Shown here: piece by piece, positions 45,076 to 57,670 of the stretch
How the letters are laid out: each line of letters starts with the position of its first letter
Position numbering within the stretch: the stretch's first letter is position 1
Assembly (NCBI GenBank): GCA_011009095.1
Contig: VTPC01000807.1
Location: forward strand, 1 to 64,000
DNA: 64,000 nucleotides
Direction: 5' to 3'
From: Ignelater luminosus
Taxonomy: Eukaryota > Arthropoda > Insecta > Coleoptera > Elateridae
Translations under genes and position numbers: made by a program
Notes under the pieces: generated by a model
The model's database searches: none
Told to the model about the DNA's origin: nothing
Seen by the model: the letters and a program-made list of their open reading frames with translations, nothing else

Positions 45076-48000
45076 CTTACTGGTATTAACAATTTTGTTC
45101 GTTGATCTTACATCTAATATCATTTTCGTTAATTGCCACAAGTACGCTGTAAGAGTCAATAATACATAATGGCAATTTCTTCTTCATACTTGCACAGATC
45201 AACAAATGAAAATCACTCTAACCGTACACATAACTATGCTCTCTAATAACATAGCAAAAAGGGTAGTTCCATATCGATGGTTCTCGTAAGAGAACGTGGC
45301 AAGGCCTTTTTTATCTAAGAAAACAAAAGCAAATCAAATAAAACTTGACTAGGTAGTTTTCTACCATTTTGACAGTACTGTCAAAATTATTTTATTTTTT
45401 CGCTTAGGAAGTTCTCATTTCACCAACCCCAAACGCGCACCTATGGAACCAAATTCAATTTTGGCCAGGTAGGAACAATTCTAGAAAGATTCCAAAAACA
45501 GCTCCCTTATTTACAAACATTTATTTTGAGCACACACATACGCACTGCTATCCGGACCAAAAGTTTTGCTTCCTACAGAGAGGACAGGAGAAGGTGAAAA
45601 TACTAGATGTGTAGTTGGTCAGGGTGGTCTCCTGATAGTCTTCCACATTTGGAAAACGCGTTTACGGCAAACAAAAAGCTCAAATTGGACACTTCGGCGC
45701 GCTCGTTCTCCGACTCTATGACCACAAAATGAAATGGCGATCATATTGCGAAATGGGCAGCTTGTACCTACCGATTCTATTCGGAAAGAAAAATGACATC
45801 TTAGTAGTTTGTGCCTTGCAGTTAATTACCAATTATACATTTACTTATACGTCAATGCATTGAGCCTCATGTTCCTGGTCCTGATAATAAAGCAGTTCCA
45901 TAAGAAATTGATCTACAAGTAACATTATACGTCTACTCACAGCGTAAGTATAATTAATAATTTTTCTATTACTATTTTCGATGAAGCTCGAGTCAACTGT
46001 TAAAAGCTTGTCTATGATTAAAGGAATCATGATAGTGCTTTGGAATTAATGGTTGTAGAGAATGTAAAATAAATTATAGAATGGATAGTTGGATGGTTCG
46101 CTTCGAATGGCGTTTTAACGCTCTTAATACCTGCTTCTACATAACCGCCCAAGTGTGGAGACACGCGGACATGTAATGGTATGCCATTTAGTCACTTTTC
46201 AGTAGATTACATGCCCTTGCTAATTGACTCTCAACAGTTATTTTTGAAATATAGTTACAAATTTAATAATTAAACAGTCAATTACTTAAATTAAACAAAA
46301 TCTGCTTTTTAATGAAGGTAAAAAGTTTCTAGGTTCTCAAGTTCTCAATTCCCCTCAAAAGATAACCTCACAATAGTGGTAAAGTCCTTACTTTTCCATT
46401 ATTCAAAGTTTAATAACTTTAATACAATGTAGAGGTTGCCAGTGGTAATTAAGTTGGAAAATTGTGCAAACTTGAATGTACACGCGTCCCTGATATTGTA
46501 ATGTAATATTTTCATATAATATCCTAATAATTATAATTAGAGTTTATTGTTTCTGTGTAGTATTAACATGGTTTTAAATTAAATTTAATTAAGTTAATCT
46601 CATTTTTGGACGAATTCCAAGTTAACGAACTGTGTTAATGACACACACCACCATTTGTACAAATTAAACTAACATTTCATAGTGTTGACCATGTGAAGTG
46701 CAATTACTTGAAGGTTTTATTTGGGCACGTACATCACTGTCAGATAAATCATCTTTGTATAAAATTTGTTTACAAAAGAATTAAATGCTTTAATCATAAA
46801 TCTTCTGCTTTCAAGAGAAGCGAAATACAAGAAAAACGGAACATAAAATTTCCATCAAGCTTATACTTTTTCAAACATTAAATATTTATAAGAAGAAATT
46901 GATACACGGTGTAAATTGAATTTTCATGTATTTTTTTTATTTAAACTTTTTAAATAGTTTTTGGAAGTTATTAATACAACAGAACTCTTCTCGACATCTA
47001 GCGGACGGATTCCGCAACAGCACAACAACCATAGCGCAACCTCTACTGTTTACATTCGAATCACCGCTACTTCTCATAGATGGCACTACTGCATCAGGCT
47101 ATTATTTAAGACTACGTAAACATAACAAACATTAATCACCAATTTAAAAAAAAATCTTAAGTGGAAGCGTGAAACAGAAAACCGCAGCAATTATTGTGGT
47201 CGAATAAATTTCAACATTTATATTCCTCTTGGCGATTTCTTAATAATCGTCCGTAGTAAGATATATGAAATGCGACCTAGAGAGTTGGAAAGGCTTACAT
47301 GAAATATAAATCAATTCAATTCCGACTATGTGTGACACTTACATAAGCGCACTTGCACGATAAATCACTGTTAACAGGACCGAGCACCAAAGCAATAGCA
47401 GACACGATATCACATTTTACTCGAAAATGCTCCAATTTTAAAATCGGTTTAGCATTTTTACATTCAAGACCTCATATATCAAATACAAGAAAAAAAGTCC
47501 TTTTTAGCTGTCGGATACCAAAAGCAAAAATATTTTATTCAACGACTTAACTGATAAGCACAGAAGATTGATTATACGAGTGGGATAATGTATGAGGGTA
47601 GTAATAGCAATTGTAGCAATTTTAAAAATGACATGTAAAAGTGAAAAAACAAATTTAAAAGAATTAGAATTTATGATGATTTTGTATGACACTTTTGTTT
47701 TTAAGGGAAATATTTAATCACACTTTCTCACGCGGGAATTTCTGTAACTCTCTGATGATAGCATTTAATAAAAAAAATAATAAATGACAGAATCTGGAAA
47801 TATTCAGAGCTTAGGTACTTAATCAAAGAAAGAAGAAAGATCGTACGTGCGATTATTATAAATAAAATTATCACTTGAGTGCTTTCTGAAAATATGAATT
47901 ACGTGACGAAATGTTAAATAAGTTTTCTTTTCCCTGCAAGAGTCATTACACTCATTCCAAGGGGGAAATAGGATAGTCTGAATACACTTCTAAAATATAA

Positions 48001-49160
48001 AAATTAAGGGTGTTGGATACCAACCAGAAGAAAACTTGAAAGGGGAATTTATACATTTTATAAATAGTTTAGATCTCGACATGATTCTATTAAAAAAATT
48101 AAAAATTAAAATTTTTTTTATTTTATAATTTTGTTTTTAATCTTGCGCAATTTGATGTAAATGTTTATTATATTTTAATGATAGCAGAAAATTGCTTGCA
48201 GTGTTACTTTAAGAAAAGAGTTTCATACGAACCTAGAATGAGGTCTTAGTGTTCAAGTCTTTCTTGTACATTTACATTTTATTAAGTAATTAGAACAGAA
48301 TCACTCGCGAGCTACACCATTGCAAACACAAATACAATAACATTCCATTGTTATAATTTAAAAGAAAACAATACTGGGCTTTGGTTATCTCCGTGGTCGT
48401 GAATGTACTATAAGTTTTTAAATTTGATATATTTATTACTCCTATCTACTAATTAGCTTGAATCGTAGATATAATTAATTTAGATTATAATATACTAGAA
48501 ATTGAAAAATCATCATAAGTCTAAAACTGATTCATCTACCCATGGAATGTATATAACCGACCAAAGAACTTACCAAAAATAGAAACAATTATTGGGTACG
48601 TCAGAGAAAAGTCGGTTCTATGTTAAATAAGTTAGTCAGTAGTCTCGAAGGCAAACATTTAAGAGTTAACGTATTTATTCGTTTGACTTCAATTAAACAA
48701 ATTATAATATGAACAATAGAAGGCCTATTAATAGGGAAACAATGAAGGTTCAAGTAGGTATCATCAATTTAGCTTCGTATGATACTAGGATGCTTGTGTA
48801 TTGACTCACAGTACTGATGATAACATAAATTGGAGATGATGATAGAACCAGCATGTATCAAGTACCTGTAACAAAAGAAACAATATTATCATTTCTTTTC
48901 GTCACCTTTACATAGTAAATTATCAATAAACTAAGGCTAGTTAATTTGTAAGAAATTCAATCGTTCTGAAGAGTAACAGAGTTTTTGTGACTGCAGCAAG
49001 AATTATCTCTTCTTATACAGCAATCCAGTTCTTTGCTAACTAAAGCGCACGTGCAACTTTGGCAAAAATCTGCAAGTTTTTATAAAAAAAAAAAACATTA
49101 ATCTGACGTGAACTAAACATGAAATGTTACAAACATTATTTTCACTTTATTCTTCTTACA
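45076..49160. other. No gene seen
   Basis: AT-rich sequence. 46975-47120 is GC-richer (TCTAGCGGACGGATTCCGC and CATAGATGGCACTACTGC) and may be a repeat fragment. Near 48868, on the minus strand, an acceptor-like TTTTGTTACAG is followed by a 19-codon frame. Nothing else is recognisable. Confidence 0.4.
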
Positions 49161-49743
49161 TATACAGGGTAATCATTTTAAAACTTCCCACCTTGAATAA
49201 CTCTTTAATTAGTAAAATTATGAAAAACCGCTGAAACGCCTCCATTTTGTTTTAGAGGGGGACATTTAACAACCTATTCTAATCAGTTGAGAAACTTTCA
49301 CCATCCCCCAACCACCCCCTCTCCAAACTTTTAAATGACACTACCTAATGTGTGATATATCATTTTAATCATTCTCAATCTTTCACATCAAAGACAATTA
49401 AAATCGGTCCAGTCGTTCGTGAATTAGAGCCAAAAATGTATTTAATTCAATCAATACGTTTCTGTCTCTAGTTCACGAACGGCTGGACTGATTTTAATTT
49501 TCTTTGACGTAAAAGATTGAATATTTTATACCCTTTAAAATGTTGTATCAGACATGGGGTAGTGGCATTTAAAATTTTAGGAAGAGGGTGGTTGGGGAGG
49601 GGGTGAAAGTTTCCCAACTGACTAAAGTAGGTTATTAAATGTCCCCCTCCAAAACAAAATCAACGCGTTTAAGCGATTTTGGATAATTGTACCAATTAAA
49701 GAGCTATTCAAGGTGGGAAGTTTTAAAATGATCACCCTGTATA
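49161..49743. mobile_element. Near-complete palindromic MITE
   Basis: Ends TACAGGGTAATCATTTTAAA at 49163 and TTTTAAAATGATCACCCTGTA at 49741, flanked by TA (49161-49162 and 49742-49743). The two halves (49163-~49435 and ~49470-49741) are inverse copies over almost their full length. Matched pairs include ACTTCCCACCTTGAATA, GGGGGACATTTAA, and TTCGTGAA with TTCACGAA at the centre. Only about 35 bases at the middle do not pair. Single-stranded, it would form one ~280-bp hairpin. There is no coding sequence. Confidence 0.92.
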
Positions 49744-50005
49744 ATGCAAAATTACTTTAAAATCAAATAGGTACTTTTAAGATTTTCAGGCCTGTTAATA
49801 ATTTACAATATATTTTATAGGGCAAGAGAGACAATCGCATGACAATTCGAATCTCGATTTGTGTTGATTTTGATTCGCTTGGTATGGGTCTACATGAAGA
49901 GAAAGAAGAACGGTTTGGTTGTATCTTTTCATAAGATAGTTGAATGAAGGCACAAGGAATGCACGCATGCAGCATCTTATGAAGATAAAGATCTTCAAGA
50001 AGATA

Positions 50006-50482
50006 CACTGTTGGACAAAAGTAGAGCAACAAAATCAATTTTTTTCACAAACTTTTTTAAGTTTATTGAATTAACTTAATTATTGGGTTGGTTTAACTGA
50101 AACATTTTCTTCTTTTTGTAAGCTGTTGATTGTACGAATTTAACTAACTTTTCCTAACCTTCATTGTACAAAATATTCAACATTGTAAAAATCCGTGCGA
50201 CAAAAGTAAATCAACAAATGCATTAGGTCATTATTTATTCAAAAAACAACCAACAAAGTCAATAACAATAGTTCATTTCAAGTTAATAGTTGATGGCGTA
50301 TCCATTATTTTGCAAAACTTTTCACATCTGCGAGATATTGGAGCGATCAAATTTTGCATGACCTTAACCTACTATCACGTTTTAAAATTGATAACAATTA
50401 TATTAGTTATTAAGCATTGTACCAAAAAATTTCGAAGTATGAATATTTTGCATAAAAGTTGCTTTACTTTCGTCCAATAGTG
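50006..50482. mobile_element. Internally deleted Tc1-like element
   Basis: Inverted ends CACTGTTGGACAAAAGTAGA followed by GCAAC at 50006, and GTTGCTTTACTTTCGTCCAA followed by TAGTG to 50482. TA lies on both sides (50004-50005 and 50483-50484). On the minus strand near 50340-50290 the frame reads ISQM, then KVLQNNGYAINY and a stop. This resembles the C-terminus of Tc1-type transposases ('MPRRxxAVIxxxGxPTKY'). The rest of the gene has been lost, leaving a 477-bp derivative. Confidence 0.82.
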
Positions 50483-50484
50483 TA

Positions 50485-50912
50485 TTTCCAAAATTGTCCG
50501 TAGTGTGCTCCTCCATCATACCCAGTATCTCATCAACAGTGGCAACAGTATGCGGATGAAAGCTGAGTTACTCGTTTTTGGCAACGTTTTCTGCATCCAA
50601 AGTTTTCTTTAGTAAGAAGCTTTCGGTCAACTTATGACAGATAGAATACTAATGCTCCTATTGTCCTGCAGAAAAAACAAGTGTTTGTTTCAGCTTGTAA
50701 ATAAATAACTGCAAATATTCCAATCTTTGTGCTATAATCTGCTAAAGCACCAATGGGACGACTAGCAAGACCACTGAAGACTTCTAATAAAGTCTTTTAG
50801 AATCAAGAATGATTCCAAAATACTTGACTTTGACCTCGATGAAATAGAACAATCAAGCACAGAGATAGAGAAATTCTTCGGTCGTTCACATCGCAAAACT
50901 CTTCCGCATTAA
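50485..50912 (-). pseudogene. LINE relic C, 3' part
   Basis: On the minus strand at ~50850-50800 the frame reads IEVKVKYFGIILDSK, the 'VKYLGVILDxKLxW' box that follows the palm domain in Jockey/I/R1-type reverse transcriptases. It is followed by scattered open text with stops. A piggyBac-like element lies immediately upstream (50913-53077), and the LINE sequence seems to resume beyond it. Confidence 0.5.
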
Positions 50913-53077
50913 CCCATTTGGTATCACATCAGATATTTTTCGAAAAGTAACTTTTTTATCAATTATATTGCTTGATGTTAACACAAACAAATATGTTTAG
51001 GTATGATTATCAATCTTGGTTTAAACATTTTTGGAAAAAAAAGGTGTACTCAAATGAGTACAGTGAAATATGGACATTTTTGACCCTTTTTTTTACATTT
51101 TAATTATTAATTTTAAATAAGGAGAACTATTTTGCATGAAACTTAATGAAACGGTTTTACAAGATATGCAACTCCACCGAGAGCGTAAATGACACACACG
51201 ACATCTCAACTAGCGCTCTAAGTTTTCGTGGAAAATGGCCATCCTTGTTTTTCACAATGTCTTGTGGTATGCTTGGTGGCGGCCTGGAATATTCAGAAAG
51301 TTTTCTAGAATTTCTCTAATTTTAGATTTAGCAACTTCAGTTTCTGGTCATCAATCAATAGATGCAACCTCCATGAATTTACTACTGTTACGTTTAGCTT
51401 GTGTGTCTGTAGGACCCACCACCATTTTCTACCCTGAATGGTAAGTATTTACAGACTGATCCAGAAGGTCCACACCTCCCAAGGCAGAACTGTAGTTGCT
51501 GAACACTCGCAGTTGCGCCACATCAATTTTCTCCAATTTGGACCAACGCATGATTGAGTCATAATTTGCAAGCATTGTGACACATTTATTATCCTTCCAC
51601 TTCACGAACACCAGTTGATCTTCTTTTTCATATTGAAACTCAAAATACCCTCGATCCTTTTTCTCCATCTCCTTTTCACTGGACAGCTGGCATTTCTTTT
51701 GTGCGATTGTCTCTTACGGTCTCAGTAGCTCTGATGAAAACTTGTGAAAGAACTTATCAAAGAAACCTATATGAGCAGATGGTTCACTAATAGCTTCAAG
51801 TAATTCAAGAACTACTTGGGAACCTTAGCCACATCATCAGCTCCTGCTTTGGAAACATGCGGCTTGGCATCACAATATGTGTTGAATTTGCAGCAATCTC
51901 CTGTAAAAGAGCAAAGCATCCAATCTTTGTAATCAAATCGGTGCGGCTTTCCCCTAGTAAATTGCTTAGAGGAATGGTGACATAATACTTTATCGTAGCT
52001 TCGTCTATTGACAGTTTTATGGAACACCCCCGCTGCAAAAAATTTATGTTTAGCTTCTGCATGAGAGGGTATTCTTGGTATCTGTTCTGGCTCATAGAAT
52101 TGGAAACAATTGAAACATTTACGTCATCGTCGACACACCAATATAGTTTCTCTCTTGGTGGGCGGTGATATCCCGAAAAAAATAAAATGCCAATAAAAAC
52201 CTTCAATTATTCTTCTTCAGTAACAGTAAATGCGTGGTTGTACTTGCCCGCAGCTTCTCAAATAGTTCAATCGTGCTCAATCCCTCTAATTTAAACTTCA
52301 TTTGTTTCTCTCGCTCTAAATAGCCATTGCTTTGGTTCATGCATAAACCTGTTTGCCCATACAGGTTTTTTATCTACAGTTTGACGCTTTTTATTTCTAG
52401 GAATGTCTCTACCAATGTTATATAATGCTACCAAATTATCTTCATAGTCATACATTTCGTCATCAAAAAAAAAAATAATTCGACTTCTCTGGGTGCATCA
52501 AGTGGAAGGCTAGCGATCTATAGATCGTCTTCTTTAAATTCTTTTGCATTCGCTTGATAGTCCTTGTACGGTGGAGTAATAACGATTTCAACATTTTGTT
52601 GTTCGTCTTGAATGTCGTCTATAGCAGCATAAAACAAACTAGAATTTATAGGTTCAAGATCTATTGTATCTTCTTCAAAAGCAAAAATGTCGACTTGTTT
52701 CAGCTGTACTCAAACAAGTGCACCTACATAAAACGGTTCACGTAATTTTGGTTATACGCAAAATTGGCTAAGGTAGTTCAACAGTAAGTACATACCTGTC
52801 TAACGCTTACAAAGAAAAATAGTTCCTGATACTTGGCAGTCTCGGGTTACAGTATTGAGATACACCGGGAGTACAAAAAGGCGCTAAATATACACACACT
52901 TTTAGACACAATTTTAGGTTATTTCGGAAAAGCAACAGAAGGTAGGGCAGCAAACTATATTAGCTCATGAGAAAAGAATACTGCATTGTCGACGAAATAA
53001 GCATAACTGACAACAGATATCACATAATAAAAATTCTTAGATTACGTACTTAAATGAGTACAGCGGGTCAAAATGGG
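50913..53077 (-). mobile_element. piggyBac-like element with TTAA target duplication
   Basis: The left end CCCATTTGG (50913) and right end CAAAATGGG (to 53077) are inverse at the tips. Each is flanked by TTAA (50909-50912 and 53078-53081), the invariant piggyBac target. Subterminal palindromic ACTCAAATGAGTAC (near 51046) and ACTTAAATGAGTAC (near 53048) also mirror each other. A decayed transposase gene fills the centre on the minus strand. At 2.17 kb it is close to the size of autonomous piggyBac-like elements, so little has been deleted. Confidence 0.82.
51429..52700 (-). pseudogene. piggyBac-like transposase pseudogene
   Basis: The N-terminal part (~52700-52260) is acidic with stops, and includes LEGLSTIELFEKL. 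52206-51960 reads VFIGILFFSGYHRPPREKLY, then WCVDDDVNVSIVSNSMSQNR, then IKLSIDEATIKYYV. After a frame change, KQFTRGKPHRFDYKDW follows, then an FNTYCDAKPHVSK stretch. 51668-51429 reads FVKWKDNKCVTMLANYD, then RWSKLEKIDVAQLRV and ALGGVDLLDQSVNTYH. These are the consecutive DDE-domain blocks of piggyBac transposases ('LSGYHxxPREKLYW', 'SIDExM', 'KPxRFGYKxW', 'RWKDNKCV', 'GGVDLxDQ'). At least two frameshifts and several stops inactivate it. The cysteine-rich C-terminus is not seen. Confidence 0.88.
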
Positions 53078-53460
53078 TTAATTTGGATTTGGTGTTTGTA
53101 CATCTCCACTAATTCAAAAAATGCCTTGCCTAGATCTGACAGTTTAAGGCAAGCTTCTTCAACCAAGGTGTTCTAGAATACAATTGGATCCTAATGGATT
53201 ATAATGAACTTGAATTGAGCGTCTAGAGGTCACAGCAATGAGACCAATTTAGATATTTTTATTTCCATAAGTTAAGCAAGAAGGTCAGGATAATAAAGAA
53301 GGCTCTACAGTTGGAGTTTATAAGATGAATAACGATATTCAAGATTGGACGAAGTTCCAAAAAGTCATTATACAGATTAGGTAAAGCCACATCATAGAAA
53401 ATTATTTGATATGCAGAGATCATCAAGTTCACAGAATTTAGACACTACAGTTTTTTTCTA
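53078..53460 (-). pseudogene. LINE relic C, 5' part (tentative)
   Basis: Minus-strand text shows fragments such as SRTPWLKKLALNCQI and, in another frame, ALFELVEMYKHQIQI running into the TTAA. It lies on the upstream side of the piggyBac-like element whose other side holds a LINE reverse-transcriptase motif in the same orientation. Assignment rests on position and weak similarity. Confidence 0.3.
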
Positions 53461-56184
53461 ATGGATTTGGAGTTTTCATGAACCTTTCTCAGATTTTATG
53501 GCATCTAGAACTTCGCCCAAATTAGTCAGAAATTGGGCAAAAATTGAGAATGTATCTACCAAGAATAATATTTATTTGAAAAATTCCTCTTCTATTGGTG
53601 TCGAAATAATGTAACAACGCAACTTCCAAATACCTTTCCAATAAATCACTGCCCAACTAGTGAATTAAATATTAAATACTGTAGGCCTTGCCGGTTTAAT
53701 TCAAAAAATAGATTTAAATAGTTTTTATTCTTTATTTCACAAAAATAGATAATGGTTTTTCCACATAAACATAATAACATTTTCTATACGTATTCACCGC
53801 TAATAGTCCCGTCGTCATCCTTCTACCAACCCTTATCCCTCAAACTTAGAAATAAGGGCGCCAAATTCAAATTCAGAAATTGACCCCTACAATACCTAAC
53901 TACAAAGAAAAATTAGTCACGTCTGTTATAATATTCGTTACAACAGATACATTCTCAAATATTTCGTTCAATCAAATCAGTAGCCATTTCGAAATGAACT
54001 TTAATTACTCTATACAGGTTATAAAAAAGTTTTTAAACACAGGTAAAGTTATTACTTTAATCGACTAGATTTCAAGGTTATTCCAACTATTTTTAATATT
54101 TCCAGAGAATCCTCGTTAAAAATTGACTACTAATGTAGTAAATTACGATAATGCTGACTAACAAACACACCCGCCCTCTTCCGCTTCTAGAACCAAAAAA
54201 AAAACAAAATCACGTCCTAATTCTCAACTTAATATTGTTAATAAATCGACAACATTTGTATAAAAACCAACTGCTAAATGTTAAACTAATATCTCGTTCG
54301 ATAAATACAAAGTTAGTTTTAATTTGAAAAATGAACGATGATTACAAAATCCCTCCTATAGCCGCTCCCTCCATTATGTTTCATTAAAGTAACATAAAAA
54401 GCTTATTTTAGAGAAAAGGCAATTAGTTTTTTTCTATTTACTTGAAAAACAATGATAACCTCGCTTATACAAGAGTAATACAACAGAAAACAATATAAAT
54501 CTTCTAATTATCCTCAACAGTTGTACACAACAAATCCTCGTTAACTACTCACCGTCAATTTAAAGTAACAAAACGTGCAAGAGTACGTATTGTCGCCTTT
54601 GTAAATAATGAAGTGGGAACAAACTTCTTACTGTGAGCAATATTGAATTTTTACATTATCAATAAATAACATTTGTAAAGAAGTTTAATTATAAATGTAA
54701 CTGTTTCTTTTTGAAACTACAAAAAAAGGAAAATTGATTTACTGTTTCGTACCAATTAAATGCAGTCTTAACGGTTGACTAGACCATATACAGGCTGATC
54801 CACAACAACTGTTTATTAATTTCGGAAAATAATTTCCATACAATAAATAATTAATTAGCTGAGTTTAATTCACAACAGAGTTTTAGAATCTTAAATGAAA
54901 GATCCTGTACATGATCGTATTTACCCTTTTTTGTTTCATTTGTTTTTTAACAAGGTCAACAAAACACTGAATAATTCAACCCATCAATTTTGTAAGCTAC
55001 ATAGGTATTATTAGAAAGGGAAAAATATTAATAATAAAATACCGAGTGTTCCAATGTTCTATACAAAAATGTCAAGTTTTCAACAAATCATATTTGAGCA
55101 GGGCTGACAACGGCTTAATATGAAAATGATAATTGTTCCTTAAAAAAGAATCGTCTGTTCAAATAAATTAAGATATGAATTTGTTTTTGATGTTTTTGTT
55201 TAAGATTGCCATGGCTTCCTAATTAAAGATGATTACATAAACTAAACACAAAAACTTAATTAATTAATATACATCGTAAGTGACTAAATTCATTTCTACA
55301 AAAGCGTAACCGCTTGCAATAAAACGCAGTTTGGTGCGACATTCTAAAGCTATTTTTGTGATGTCTTAGGTATGTCGAATAATTGTCCCACGTATGGTTC
55401 ACATAAATTTGTAGTAAAATGATAGATACCTTGTAGTAAAGGTAATACCAAAGATTTTCGAAAGAAAAAAAATAATTAATTTAATAATAATCTCATAAAT
55501 GGTGCGTTTTCGAAAACATGTTTATTAAGAGAATTTTCTTATTTTTCGATGTGGTTTTTGTGGTTAAGCAAAAACACTTTGTATTTGAATCAGGAGCGGT
55601 GGAAAAGATTTAACAAAAAGAAAGAAAGCAAACATTAGAAACTCGTTCAAAGTTGTTCTTTCGAAAGTTTGAAACAATTCAGAGACACTACAAAGCGATT
55701 TTACAAATTTCTAGGTACAGGATACGAAAATATAAGACGTATATTGCACTTTGTTCTTCTGGTTATTCGATTAGAAAATACTTAAACGTTTTATGTGTTA
55801 AGTTGTTTTGATAGTATTAACTACCTACAACAACGTGCGTTTATTGATGGAATAAAACACTGTCAACATGTAAATACGATTTACAAAAAAAAAAGAATGA
55901 TTTATGCCCGGTTTCTGAAAGCAATTTACCTAACCGATAAAGTTGTGCATTCTATAAATCGCTAAAAGTTGTTTTTAAACGCTATGTTGGGAGCGATATC
56001 GGCTTCACAAGTTATCGTAGCAAATTGGTGCGATAGGTTATGTAGCACCGGCGCATTCTACAACACTTGAGGTTTCACGCGACTTTTTTTTCAATTACCG
56101 ATCTCTGACAGCAGCTTATGTTTAAGATGAAAGCACCGGTATAGAACGACAGTGTTGTTGAAAAATGTATAACAGTTTCAAATT
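53461..56184. other. No gene seen; possible element end at ~54790
   Basis: AT-rich sequence. TATACAGGCTGATCCACAAC near 54790 resembles the end of a TA-type element, but I found no partner end. Confidence 0.4.
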
Positions 56185-56185
56185 A

Positions 56186-56251
56186 CAGTGGAACCTCCAT
56201 AACTCGAAATTCAAGGGGCGCGATTATTAGTTCGAGTTCGAGTTAGTTTCT
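56186..56251. mobile_element. Fragment of the pogo-like MITE family
   Basis: CAGTGGAACCTCCATAACTC, then a CAAGGGGCGCGATTATTAGT stretch and TTCGAGTT, repeat the inverted right half of the MITE at 39207-39382. Only this end is present, and the rest of the element is missing. Confidence 0.75.
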
Positions 56252-56459
56252 TGTTTTTCTAGTGTTGCAAGTGCACTAGCCACCTATCGGTTTTTCTCCT
56301 AACTACTTAAGAAGCCGATAGTTATTAAGTAGAATATTTTGAGCAAGTTTATCAGTTCCATAAAGTTATGCATCCAATAACTAGTAGATACATAACACCA
56401 GCTTTCAGAAACCGAGCATTAGACGTGCTTTCTAAATACCAAACCGTATATTGTGTAGC

Positions 56460-57670
56460 ACAGCCTAACGCATGTTCGTATTTAATATTGATAAGAAGGT
56501 ACAATGGCTGACCTTGGGCGACAGCAGGTGGAAGGTGAAAAAATTTAACTGAACTCGCGTTCGTAATTTCACTCTGTTAAAGGTGATAAGAGATGGTAAA
56601 GTATCACATAAGGGCATCACAGATGGCCTGTAAAAGAGTGTAGCTCGATTCGCGTTCATATTTAGTATTCTTCAGAAGGTCTAGTTTTGGACCACCACAG
56701 ATGACCGGTTTGATGACGTAACCTGGTCCGTATTCGTGTTTAGCACTCTTCAGAAGAGCCACCACAGGTAGCTTGTGGAACGTAATTAGCTCTTTTAGAA
56801 AGTTAATAGAGAGCAAATCCAGAATTTGTGCCACCATCCAACGAGTCACCTTCACCCAAGATTAGTCTTCGCCCTCCATCAACCTTTTAAGAGACTTAAA
56901 TATAGTACGACAGGTCACCGCGGGTGGTCCAAGGTCAGACTTTGTCCTTCATTTTAACTCTCTTAAGTTGTTGAAGGGCAAAGCTCGACCTTGAGTCACC
57001 GCAGGTCGAGTTACACCATCCAACAGGCCACAAGGTCGTTCTTTGCCCTTCATCAACTTTCCAAGAGAGCTAGATATTCCACAGATTCGGTCTAGTTATG
57101 TCTTTCATTGACCCTCTTAATTCTCTTAAAGGGTGATAAACCGAAACGAAGTCTTACCTTGGGACATCGTAAGTAGTCTGTTTAAGAATCGTTTCTTTAG
57201 GTTGATGGTGGGAAGAGGCCGTGCTTGAGCGGCTACAGATGAGCGTAGCTTGGTCCATGCTCGCATTTAATATTCTACGCTATCCAACAAGCCATCTGTT
57301 GTGGTCCACGGTCGGATTTCCCCCTCCATCAATCTTTTTAAAAAAAGCTAAATATCCCAGTGGTAGCCAAATGTCAAGTTTCGCTTTCCATTAACCTTCT
57401 TAACCTTGCTAGATGGTTGAAAAAGGGAGAAGTCGGACCTTTATATGACGTAGTCAAACCAGTGTTTTTGATTAGCTTTTTGAGAAAGTTAATGGAGGAT
57501 GAATAACGAATTGTTTTCGAACAGAGAGGATCTTGATCGGTGGTCTCCGCAGGTGGCTAGACTTATTTCTACTCAAAGAGAGTTAAAGAAAGAGGAGCGT
57601 TGCAGCGCGACGCCGATCGATGTGGCCTGACCAGTGCCGACGCGGCGCTGGCGTGGCGTAGAGAAGGCCT
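56460..57670. repeat. Degenerate, GC-richer repeat block
   Basis: Several word groups recur at irregular spacing. TTCGTATTTAATATT-like words plus CTTCAGAAG lie at ~56469, 56649, 56732 and 57257. GGTC(A/G)GACTTTG(T/C)CCTTCAT-like words lie at ~56930, 57030 and 57310. CTCTTTTAGAAAGTTAATAGA-like words and GTCACCGC(A/G)GGT-like words also recur. No simple single period fits, though ~83 and ~100 bases both occur, so this looks like an old complex tandem repeat. It ends in a GC-rich patch (GACGCCGATCGATGTGGCC, GACGCGGCGCTGGCGTGG) at ~57605-57665. Confidence 0.6.
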
